Shown: positions 1 to 5,582 of the stretch, in pieces
Layout: the number at the start of each line of letters is the position of its first letter
How positions within the stretch are numbered: the first letter of the stretch is position 1
Assembly (NCBI GenBank): GCA_021647805.1
Contig: JAKITZ010000165.1
Span: 1-5,752, forward strand
Length of the DNA: 5,752 nucleotides
Direction: 5' to 3'
From: Robiginitomaculum sp.
GTDB lineage: Bacteria > Pseudomonadota > Alphaproteobacteria > Caulobacterales > Maricaulaceae
Position numbers and translations under genes: made by a program
Notes under the pieces: model-generated
What the model was told of the DNA's origin: nothing
What the model saw: the letters and a program-made list of their open reading frames with translations, nothing else
The model's database searches: none

Positions 1-2808
1 TTTGCAATTGGAACTAACCGCACTGGCATTTTGGTTGAAGCTGGATCGATCTTCACTGGGAATATCTTGAATGATAGTACTGGACAAATAAATATCGAAG
101 GCAATGATTCTGCTGGCATTCTAATTGCTGGTGATATGGTCGGCAATTTAACCAGCAATGGCACAATGAACATGGTTGGCGATCGCGCCTATGGTGTGTC
201 TGTTACCGGATCTGTTGATGGCAATGTCGTGACATCTGGTCGGATAAATACAGTTGGTGAAGGCTCCAATGGGGTTAATATAGCAGGTGATGTCACTGGC
301 ACTGTTCAAAACACAGCTAATATAAGTGCGACAGGTTTTCGCTCTACTACTCGCGGAAGCCTAACTACAAGAGATGCACTTGATGCCGATGATTTATTGG
401 TTGGCGGCTCGGCAATGGCCATTGGTGGTAATGTTGGCGGCGGTATAATAAATGACGCCATCACTGATGAAAACGGTAATCTAACTCGCGGAAATTTACA
501 AACGTATGGATCAGCTCCAACTCTATTGGTAACAGCCTCACTTGATGGAACTGATAATGGGGACATCAATATTGGTGCATTTGGAACTGTAGCGAACGAC
601 GAATTTTTTGGCGTGATAAACCGCGGTCAAATAACAGCAACCGGCCTTAACGACGGATTTACCACCACAGGAATTCGCATTGAAGGCTCTGAAGTTGGCG
701 GAATGTTACGGCAAACAATTATTGAAGGTGGTTTATTAAGCTCAGGGACAATTCTTTCCAGCGCATTCGAAGCCGACGCAACGGCAATCTCAATTGGCAG
801 AGGCGGTATTGTACCGGTTATTGATTTACGCGGATCGATAGAGACCAATGTCTTGTCACAAACTGGAGGCCGCGCCGCAGGCGTGGTGATAGAAGCTGGC
901 GCACAAGTGAACGAGCTGCGTATCAACACCCGAATTGAATCAGCGTTTATTGGCACTGGTGCAGGAGGTTTTTCCGCCGGCGTTGTCGATGAAAGCGGCA
1001 CAGTTAATCTTCTTATCAATAATGGCCGAATAATAACTGTGTTCGCTGAGCTGTTAACCGACGGAAATGTCACAGACCCAAGTGACACCACTCGCAGAAG
1101 AGTTGCTGTTGATCTAACGGCTAATACGACAGGTGCCACTTTACAGCAAATAGCTGCAGTGGATGATGGAAGTAGCACACTACTAATTCCAGAGATTTCA
1201 GGCGATATTATGTTTGGTTCCGGCGGTGACACTCTGGAGTTAGCTGGCGGCTCGATAACTGGAGACGTGCTATTTGGCGATGGTGATGATCTGCTGATAA
1301 TTGACAATGGCGCGAAATTAACCGGCGCTATTTACGATACAGACGGGCAGCTAACACTTAATATCCGTAACGGCCTTTTAGCTCTAGGTGCCGATACTAA
1401 TCTATCGATTACCAGCGCAACGTTTGGCACTGATGCACGTTTGCAACTGACCATAGATCCTGCAGTCGGCGGTGGCTTACAAAGCGCATCATTCAATGCT
1501 TCAGGAAATGTAACATTTCTAACCGGATCTCGTATAACGCCAATCCTTTCAGGATTAATTCGCGACAATGGCACGTTTGATTTAATTACCGCCAGCAATT
1601 TTAATTTTGCTGAGGATTTTGCCACTATGCTGGACAGTGAAACATTACCTTTCCTGTATAATGTGGATTTGAGCCAATCTGTTGGTTCTGATACTTTGCT
1701 GGTTACTTTAACCCGGCGCTCTGCCTCCGAATTAGGCATGAACATCAACCAAAGCGCAGTTTATGAAGCTTGGTTTGAGGCCATTGTCACCAGCACTGAT
1801 GACAATTTAACTACTGGTTTTGCCGGACTTGCAAGCGCAGATGACTTTTACGGCGCATACAATCAGCTACTTCCTGAATTTGGCGCAGCAGCCTTACAGT
1901 TTACCCGCGCTAACACTGATGGCGCCACCGGTGCCGTTAGCAACCGCTTGGACGCCTTACGCCGAGGATATGGCGATGAAGGTGGTGTGTGGATACAAGA
2001 AATTGGTTACTATATCGACAGAATACGCAGTTCGGTTTCACAACCTTACTCTGGATATGGCTTAGGGTTGGCTATTGGTATTGACCGCCCAGTGGCTGGT
2101 TTTGATGCTGTTGGTTTTTCTTTAAGCGGATTTTCCAATCAAATGAACGAAACTCAAGGATTTGATAATCCATTATCATCTGTTTCTGTGCAAGCGGGAC
2201 TATATGCCGGTAAAAACATCGCTGGCTTAGATTTCGTTGCCCATTCGGCTATTGGACTGGATAATTTTGATTCCCGGCGGGTCTTGAGTTTTGGAACAAT
2301 TGAGCGAGAAACTACAGGCAGCTGGCTTGGTTATCATATTTCTGGCACAACTCAGCTTTCCAAAGATTTCAACTTTAACAAATGGCTATTTAGCCCCAGC
2401 GTTTCACTTGATTACCTACGTTTGACCGAAGAAGGATATAAGGAAGTTGGCGGCGGTGTTGGTCTTGATTTGGCACTGGATAGCAGGATTTCAGAAAACC
2501 TTTCCGCTACAGCAACCTTTACAGTAGGACGGAAATTCGGAAATGCACGCTCTTGGTGGGCTCCAAGACTAAGAGCCGGTATCCGCAATGACCTTATTGG
2601 TGATCCGACAGTAACAACCGCCAGGTTCGTCGGGTTTAATGACCGCTTCACACTAACCGAAGAGCAATTAGCAAAAACCGGATTATTGTTTGGCTTGTCA
2701 TTCACCGCTGGCAGTAGATACACATCTTTCGGGTTTGATTTTGATGCGGATATTCGCGATGGGTTTACCCGGCATACCGGCAAGGTTGTGATTCGATTTA
2801 TCTTCTAA
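1..2808 (+). CDS. Autotransporter (type V secretion), 5'-truncated: beta-helical passenger plus C-terminal barrel
   Basis: The frame is open from base 1 (935 visible residues before TAA), so the true start and signal peptide lie upstream; the TTG at position 31 is just an internal Leu codon. Visible residues 1-112 are Gly/Asn/Ile/Val-rich repeats. Beta-helix-like sequence continues to about 560, including two turns, SGDIMFGSGGDTLEL (from 400) and GDVLFGDGDDLLI (421-433). A pre-barrel segment (ASADDFYGAYNQLLP from 611) leads to a likely pore-spanning helix (AVSNRLDALRRGYGD, 645-659). The barrel runs from about 660 (GGVWIQEIGYY) to the end, about 275 residues, finishing RFIF with the terminal Phe that the BAM machinery recognises in outer-membrane proteins. 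No cysteine is visible, as is common in autotransporter passengers. By family, the barrel inserts in the outer membrane and the passenger is exposed on the surface; adhesion is a plausible role but is inferred. No protease catalytic motif is evident. Barrel and linker assignment is strong; ligand and function are unknown. Confidence 0.93.
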   Translation, partial: FAIGTNRTGILVEAGSIFTGNILNDSTGQINIEGNDSAGILIAGDMVGNLTSNGTMNMVGDRAYGVSVTGSVDGNVVTSGRINTVGEGSNGVNIAGDVTGTVQNTANISATGFRSTTRGSLTTRDALDADDLLVGGSAMAIGGNVGGGIINDAITDENGNLTRGNLQTYGSAPTLLVTASLDGTDNGDINIGAFGTVANDEFFGVINRGQITATGLNDGFTTTGIRIEGSEVGGMLRQTIIEGGLLSSGTILSSAFEADATAISIGRGGIVPVIDLRGSIETNVLSQTGGRAAGVVIEAGAQVNELRINTRIESAFIGTGAGGFSAGVVDESGTVNLLINNGRIITVFAELLTDGNVTDPSDTTRRRVAVDLTANTTGATLQQIAAVDDGSSTLLIPEISGDIMFGSGGDTLELAGGSITGDVLFGDGDDLLIIDNGAKLTGAIYDTDGQLTLNIRNGLLALGADTNLSITSATFGTDARLQLTIDPAVGGGLQSASFNASGNVTFLTGSRITPILSGLIRDNGTFDLITASNFNFAEDFATMLDSETLPFLYNVDLSQSVGSDTLLVTLTRRSASELGMNINQSAVYEAWFEAIVTSTDDNLTTGFAGLASADDFYGAYNQLLPEFGAAALQFTRANTDGATGAVSNRLDALRRGYGDEGGVWIQEIGYYIDRIRSSVSQPYSGYGLGLAIGIDRPVAGFDAVGFSLSGFSNQMNETQGFDNPLSSVSVQAGLYAGKNIAGLDFVAHSAIGLDNFDSRRVLSFGTIERETTGSWLGYHISGTTQLSKDFNFNKWLFSPSVSLDYLRLTEEGYKEVGGGVGLDLALDSRISENLSATATFTVGRKFGNARSWWAPRLRAGIRNDLIGDPTVTTARFVGFNDRFTLTEEQLAKTGLLFGLSFTAGSRYTSFGFDFDADIRDGFTRHTGKVVIRFIF
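103..336 (+). repeat. Three consecutive 26-residue (78-bp) passenger repeats
   Basis: Visible residues 35-60, 61-86 and 87-112 align without gaps as three units of exactly 26 residues. The shared pattern is roughly x-x-x-x-G-[IV]-x-[IV]-x-G-x-[MV]-x-G-[NT]-[LV], followed by an Asn/Ser/Gly-rich half ending in Gly. A related unit precedes them (residues 5-34) with about four extra residues, and looser copies recur further on, for example near GIRIEGSEVGG and GVVIEAGAQV. The DNA copies have diverged, so this is a protein-level repeat. Each unit probably forms one or two turns of a beta-helix; the array very likely extends upstream of the window. Confidence 0.7.
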
Positions 2809-2892
2809 TTCCAAGAAAAAGCGTTAACGAGCCAATAACCGACAAAATCTAAGTCATTGTAACTCCATGTAACTTTATAATTAGATTGCATC

Positions 2893-2921
2893 TTGACCTT
2901 AATTGCAACCTATACGATATT
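2893..2921 (+). promoter_or_regulatory. Weak sigma-70-like promoter candidate
   Basis: TTGACC (2893-2898, five of six matches to TTGACA) is separated by exactly 17 bases from GATATT (2916-2921, four of six matches to TATAAT). An alternative -10-like string, TATACGAT, starts at 2911 but is too close for that -35. The pair lies about 85 bp after the autotransporter stop and about 70 bp before the terminator hairpin, so it could drive a short transcript. Such pairs occur often by chance in AT-rich spacers, and alphaproteobacterial -10 boxes are poorly conserved, so support is weak. Confidence 0.28.
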
Positions 2922-2935
2922 AAACCTGCGCACAC
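2919..2935 (+). repeat. Left copy of an imperfect 17-bp direct repeat
   Basis: attaaacctgcgcacac here matches attaaaaccgcgcacac at 3249-3265 in 15 of 17 positions, in the same orientation. The two copies bracket about 313 bp holding the terminator hairpin and the inverted palindromic arms. It may be a boundary duplication of an inserted element or a remnant of an older repeat; chance is less likely at this length but not excluded. Confidence 0.45.
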
Positions 2936-3031
2936 ACCTGACGCGCTCTTGTGCACCTGGCTTCCCGTGTCCGGCAAGCAAGAATTTACAGAGGCTGGCA
3001 TTCCCCCGAGTGTCAGCCTCTGTTTTGTGTT
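2928..3031 (+). ncRNA. Possible ~100-nt small RNA ending at the terminator hairpin
   Basis: This candidate is inferred only from layout: a promoter-like pair (2893-2921) would start transcription near 2928, and a good intrinsic terminator follows at 2988-3031, giving about 100 nt, a typical bacterial sRNA size. No known RNA family is recognised and no coding sequence with a ribosome binding site lies inside. The alternative is that the stretch is simply the 3' untranslated tail of the autotransporter mRNA, whose stop codon lies 180 bp upstream and has no closer terminator. Confidence 0.22.
2988..3031 (+). terminator. Rho-independent terminator, + strand
   Basis: Arms acagaggctggca (2988-3000) and tgtcagcctctgt (3011-3023) form a 13-bp stem, perfect except for one G-U wobble, around a 10-base loop (ttcccccgag). 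The stem runs straight into a T-rich tract, tttgtgtt (3024-3031). On the opposite strand the stem is followed by aaattctt, which is not a T tract, so the + direction is favoured. It is the first good terminator after the autotransporter gene; it may end that transcript or a separate small RNA. Confidence 0.65.
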
Positions 3032-3111
3032 AGAGCATTTACCAACAAAAGCTTTAGTCCCGTTCCCCGACACGTGATCAGTACCGGTTTTGTGGCGAGC
3101 AATACCAATAA

Positions 3112-3238
3112 CCGTCACTCCGGATTTAATCCGGAGTCCAGCCTTGTAATACCAATGATACGAGCGGTTGGTGAGCTCCCACCATTCCCCCTCACGCAAC
3201 TTATATGACTGGATCCCGTGTCAAGCACGGGATGACGG
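3112..3238. repeat. Inverted pair of palindromic intergenic repeat arms (REP/BIME-like)
   Basis: The left arm (3112-3141, ccgtcactccgg...tccag) contains a perfect 9-bp hairpin, actccggat/atccggagt (3117-3125/3129-3137), with a 3-base loop. The right arm (3209-3238, ctggatcccg...gacgg) contains a perfect 8-bp hairpin, atcccgtg/cacgggat (3213-3220/3226-3233), with a 5-base loop. Reverse-complemented, the right arm matches the left in 20 of 30 positions with identical ends (ccgtca at the start, tccag at the finish), so they are inverted copies of one family. The ends resemble the dispersed 'cgtcat...ggatccag' repeats familiar in alphaproteobacterial intergenic DNA. The 67 bp between them carry no gene. 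Such units may act as transcript-stabilising or terminating hairpins or as non-autonomous mobile repeats. Confidence 0.62.
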
Positions 3239-3248
3239 ACTTGATGGA

Positions 3249-3265
3249 ATTAAAACCGCGCACAC
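3249..3265 (+). repeat. Right copy of an imperfect 17-bp direct repeat
   Basis: attaaaaccgcgcacac matches the copy at 2919-2935 at 15 of 17 positions. It starts ten bases after the right palindromic arm ends, which makes it a candidate outer boundary for the whole repeat-bearing segment. Confidence 0.45.
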
Positions 3266-3339
3266 TTTTCACCCGATGCTCTGGTAAACGTGACCACTAA
3301 AAACAAGCCTTTTTGAAAAACCGTAAACGATCTAGATTG

Positions 3340-3354
3340 GTAGCTTGAAGCTAC
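3340..3354. repeat. Small perfect inverted repeat upstream of parE
   Basis: gtagct and agctac flank a three-base centre (tga), giving a 15-bp near-palindrome about 155 bp before the parE start. It could be a protein-binding site or a short RNA hairpin. No T tract follows, so it is not a terminator. Its isolation makes function uncertain. Confidence 0.3.
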
Positions 3355-3412
3355 GAATCAGACAGAACAAGTAAATGACCAAACATAAAACACCCGCTAG
3401 TAAGAACTGAGG

Positions 3413-3480
3413 TTGGTGAGGAAGTAGCAATCTTTAAGGAGCATGGTAACAATAGGCTCAATAATTGAGTCGTCACCAAC
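3413..3480 (+). promoter_or_regulatory. Structured leader just upstream of parE
   Basis: gttggtga (3413-3420) is the exact reverse complement of tcaccaac (3473-3480). Nested near its 3' side is a second hairpin, ggctcaa/ttgagtc (3455-3461/3465-3471, one G-U pair, loop taa). If both fold, they form a long-range stem closing 26 bp before the parE start codon. The purine-rich string aaggag (3436-3441) lies in the unpaired part of the larger loop. This could affect parE translation or mRNA stability; the pairing is seen, the role is inferred. Confidence 0.33.
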
Positions 3481-3496
3481 GATAACAGTTCAAACC

Positions 3497-3500
3497 GGAA
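3497..3500 (+). promoter_or_regulatory. Ribosome binding site of parE
   Basis: ggaa lies six bases before ATG 3507. A stop codon in the parE frame (TAA 3483-3485) lies just upstream, and no other ATG, GTG or TTG occurs in frame between them, so the start is well fixed although the site is only modest. Confidence 0.6.
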
Positions 3501-3506
3501 ACACTT

Positions 3507-5507
3507 ATGACCACTTCAGCTCGAAAATCACTGTTCGATGATCTACCGGATCAGAACACTCAAGAAAATTACTCAGCCAAGGATATCGAAGTCCTTGAAG
3601 GGTTAGAGCCGGTTCGTATGCGCCCTGGAATGTATATTGGAGGCACCGATGCCAATGCCATGCACCATCTGTTTTCCGAAGTTCTTGATAATTGCATGGA
3701 CGAAGTTGTTGCCGGACACGCTGACCGCATCGAAGTTTCATTTGAAAAAGATAATTGGTTGAAAGTCACAGATAACGGGCGCGGTATACCAATAGACAAT
3801 CACCCGAAATATAAAGACAAATCAGCATTAGAAGTCATAATGACCACTTTGCACGCTGGCGGTAAATTCAATTCTGATGTTTACCAGACCTCTGGCGGCT
3901 TGCACGGCGTTGGTGTTTCAGTGGTAAATGCCCTCTCCACCCATTTGCAGGTGGAGGTTGCTCGAAACCGTCAACTTTACGGCCAAAACTTTGCCCAAGG
4001 CATAGCTACTACTAAATTGCTCAAAATGGGGGCAACAGCTAACCGACGCGGTACTTCAATTCGCTTTCAACCGGATCCAGAAATATTTGGCTCAAAATTA
4101 AAATTCTCGGCAAAGCGTCTAATGAAAATGGCCAGGTCAAAAGCATATTTGCACAGAGGTGTAGAGATACGCTGGAAATGTGATCCTGAGATCTGCGAGG
4201 GAACGGATGTTACTACCGAAGCCCAATTTCATTTCCCCGGCGGATTACTGGACTTTCTCAAAGAACGCTTGGGCAGCAAAACCATCATCACCGAAAGTAT
4301 TTTCAGTGGCTTGGTCGAGAAAAAAGAAAAACACGGCACTGTTGAATGGGCTTTGGCATGGACACCGCAAGGCTTTGGTGAGGCTGACGGGTTTGTTAAC
4401 TCCTATTGCAACACCGTACCAACCCGTGAAGGCGGAACCCATGTAGCTGGTTTACGTGCAGCATTAACCAAAGGTCTTCGCGCTTATGCAGAAATTTCCG
4501 GGCATGGCAAAAAGGCTGCCTTAATAACCGCCGATGATGTTATGGCCACGGCTGGCGCAATGGTTTCGGTATTTATTTCTGAGCCGGAGTTTCAAGGCCA
4601 AACCAAAGAAAAACTAGCCTCAGCAATAGCAGCCAAAGCGGTTGAAAATGCTATACGTGATCAATTTGATCATTGGTTAGCTGCAGCTCCGGTGCAAAGC
4701 GCAAAATTGGTTGAATGGGTTATTTCTCGCGCTGAAGATCGTCTAAAACGACGCAAACAGAAAGAAGTCAGCCGAAAATCAGCCACCCGCAAATTACGCC
4801 TGCCGGGAAAATTGGCCGATTGTTCCAACAGATCCAATGAAGGAACCGAAATATTTCTAGTTGAGGGAGATAGTGCTGGCGGCTCGGCCAAACAAGGGCG
4901 TGATCGCCATACACAAGCTATTTTGCCGCTAAAAGGTAAAATTCTTAATGTAGCTAGCGCGACAAAAGAAAAAATCTTTGCCAATGCAGAAATCAAGGAT
5001 CTGATGCAAGCATTAGGTGTTGGAATCGGCTCAACCTTCAACGTCGATGATTTGCGTTATGAGCGAGTGATTATCATGACCGATGCCGATGTTGATGGTG
5101 ATCATATCGCGGCCTTATTGATGACTTTCTTTTACAAATGCACTCCGGGATTGTTAGAATCTGGACGTTTGTATCTTGCTTTGCCGCCGTTATATCGGTT
5201 GGTGCAAAAAGGCAAAAGCGCCTATGCCAGAAATGATGCTCATCGGCAGGAATTGCTAGATGGGCCATTTAGCGGCTCTGGCAAAGTAGAGATTAGCAGA
5301 TTTAAAGGTCTTGGTGAGATGATGCCCGCGCAATTAAAAGAAACCACCATGAACCCGAAAACCCGGACGCTGGCACGGGTAACAATTGATCCTGATAATT
5401 TACCAACCACCGAAGCTCTTGTTGAAACTTTAATGGGCAAGAAACCGGAATTGCGCTTTGCATTTATTCAGGAGCATGCGGCAGAAATCACCGATCTTGA
5501 TCTTTAA
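3507..5507 (+). CDS. parE: DNA topoisomerase IV subunit B (ParE), complete
   Basis: ParE is the ATPase and TOPRIM subunit of the ParC2ParE2 type II topoisomerase, which decatenates daughter chromosomes in the cytoplasm. The 666 residues carry a GHKL ATPase domain (about 28-245): general-base E58 and Mg-binding N62 in SEVLDNCMDE, DNGRGIP (89-95), HAGGKF (116-121) and the GGLHGVGVS glycine loop (130-138). The transducer domain ends with the ATP-contacting QTK loop (365-367). The TOPRIM domain has EGDSAGG (453-459) and metal ligands in DADVDGDH (526-533). RFKGLGEMM (598-606) follows, and the C-terminus is intact. The length and the lack of a large TOPRIM insert fit ParE better than GyrB, as do TREGGTHVAGLRAAL and EFQGQTKEKL, which match alphaproteobacterial ParE. 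One oddity is Asp at 532, where Ala, Ser or Leu is usual. parC is not in the window, as is common when the two genes are unlinked. Confidence 0.97.
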   Translation: MTTSARKSLFDDLPDQNTQENYSAKDIEVLEGLEPVRMRPGMYIGGTDANAMHHLFSEVLDNCMDEVVAGHADRIEVSFEKDNWLKVTDNGRGIPIDNHPKYKDKSALEVIMTTLHAGGKFNSDVYQTSGGLHGVGVSVVNALSTHLQVEVARNRQLYGQNFAQGIATTKLLKMGATANRRGTSIRFQPDPEIFGSKLKFSAKRLMKMARSKAYLHRGVEIRWKCDPEICEGTDVTTEAQFHFPGGLLDFLKERLGSKTIITESIFSGLVEKKEKHGTVEWALAWTPQGFGEADGFVNSYCNTVPTREGGTHVAGLRAALTKGLRAYAEISGHGKKAALITADDVMATAGAMVSVFISEPEFQGQTKEKLASAIAAKAVENAIRDQFDHWLAAAPVQSAKLVEWVISRAEDRLKRRKQKEVSRKSATRKLRLPGKLADCSNRSNEGTEIFLVEGDSAGGSAKQGRDRHTQAILPLKGKILNVASATKEKIFANAEIKDLMQALGVGIGSTFNVDDLRYERVIIMTDADVDGDHIAALLMTFFYKCTPGLLESGRLYLALPPLYRLVQKGKSAYARNDAHRQELLDGPFSGSGKVEISRFKGLGEMMPAQLKETTMNPKTRTLARVTIDPDNLPTTEALVETLMGKKPELRFAFIQEHAAEITDLDL

Positions 5508-5567
5508 TGCGGTGATTACTCTTGTAAAACCGCAATCTGCTATACATCTATGATTGCTGTTTGATTT
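5508..5567 (+). promoter_or_regulatory. Two mutually exclusive small hairpins between parE and the next gene
   Basis: tgcggt (5508-5513) can pair with accgca (5529-5534), and gcaatc (5532-5537) can pair with gattgc (5552-5557). The two stems share bases 5532-5534, so only one can form at a time. The second is followed by the T-rich tgtttgatttt, making it weakly terminator-like. Each stem is only six base pairs with a 14-15 base loop, so this is a weak terminator or attenuator candidate. A -10-like TATGAT (5549-5554) is also present, without a well-spaced -35. Confidence 0.25.
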
Positions 5568-5571
5568 TCAC

Positions 5572-5576
5572 GGGAG
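5572..5576 (+). promoter_or_regulatory. Ribosome binding site of the DUF442 gene
   Basis: gggag lies six bases before ATG 5583, an ideal spacing. An in-frame TGA at 5562-5564 and the absence of other starts after it fix this start codon. Confidence 0.75.
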
Positions 5577-5582
5577 CCAGCA

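Larger units (their letters stand above)
2809..3506. other. 698-bp intergenic region rich in small repeats, no supported gene
   Basis: No open frame here shows a recognisable protein. The short frames cross palindromic repeats and a terminator hairpin, and begin with rare start codons or lack ribosome binding sites. From left to right the region holds an AT-rich tail after the autotransporter stop, including the palindrome cgttaacg (2822-2829) and a weak 7-bp inverted repeat aatctaa/ttagatt (2846-2852/2881-2887). Then come a promoter-like pair, a strong terminator hairpin, an inverted pair of palindromic arms (3112-3238), a small perfect hairpin (3340-3354) and a structured leader before parE. 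I find no confident sigma-70 promoter for parE in the last 250 bases. Confidence 0.7.

Noticed and set aside
31..33. TTG at position 31 as the start of the autotransporter
   Set aside because: The frame is open to base 1, and the upstream residues (FAIGTNRTGI) continue the same repeat pattern, so it is an internal Leu codon.
1201..1300. RTX-like calcium-binding nonapeptides (GSGGDTLEL, GDGDDLLII)
   Set aside because: The strings resemble GGxGxDxLx, but there are only two, not adjacent in tandem, and in this autotransporter family such FGxGxD turns occur in the beta-helix just before the barrel. Type I secretion is excluded by the C-terminal barrel.
627..1307. 226-codon antisense open frame inside the autotransporter gene
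   Set aside because: It is the mirror of a strongly supported coding region; its Ser/Pro/Val/Ile-rich product is what the complement of Gly/Asn/Thr-rich codons yields.
2824..2840. CtrA-like site, TTAA-N7-ATAACC
   Set aside because: It deviates from the TTAA-N7-TTAA core and lies just after a stop codon, far from any gene start it could control.
2849..3199. 116-codon minus-strand open frame in the intergenic region
   Set aside because: It runs through the terminator hairpin and the left palindromic arm, matches no family I recognise, and has no clear ribosome binding site. Repeat-driven open frame is the simpler explanation.
2886..3208. Two overlapping + strand frames (TTG start at 2886, GTG start at 2951)
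   Set aside because: Both use weak start codons without a Shine-Dalgarno sequence, cross the terminator, and give protein sequences with no recognisable domain.
3134..3471. Three GANTC (CcrM methylation) sites at 3134, 3355 and 3467
   Set aside because: About the number expected by chance in 700 bp; no clustering argues for cell-cycle control of parE.
3507..5507. Assignment as GyrB rather than ParE
   Set aside because: The length (666 residues), the lack of a large TOPRIM insert and the ParE-type transducer motifs favour ParE.
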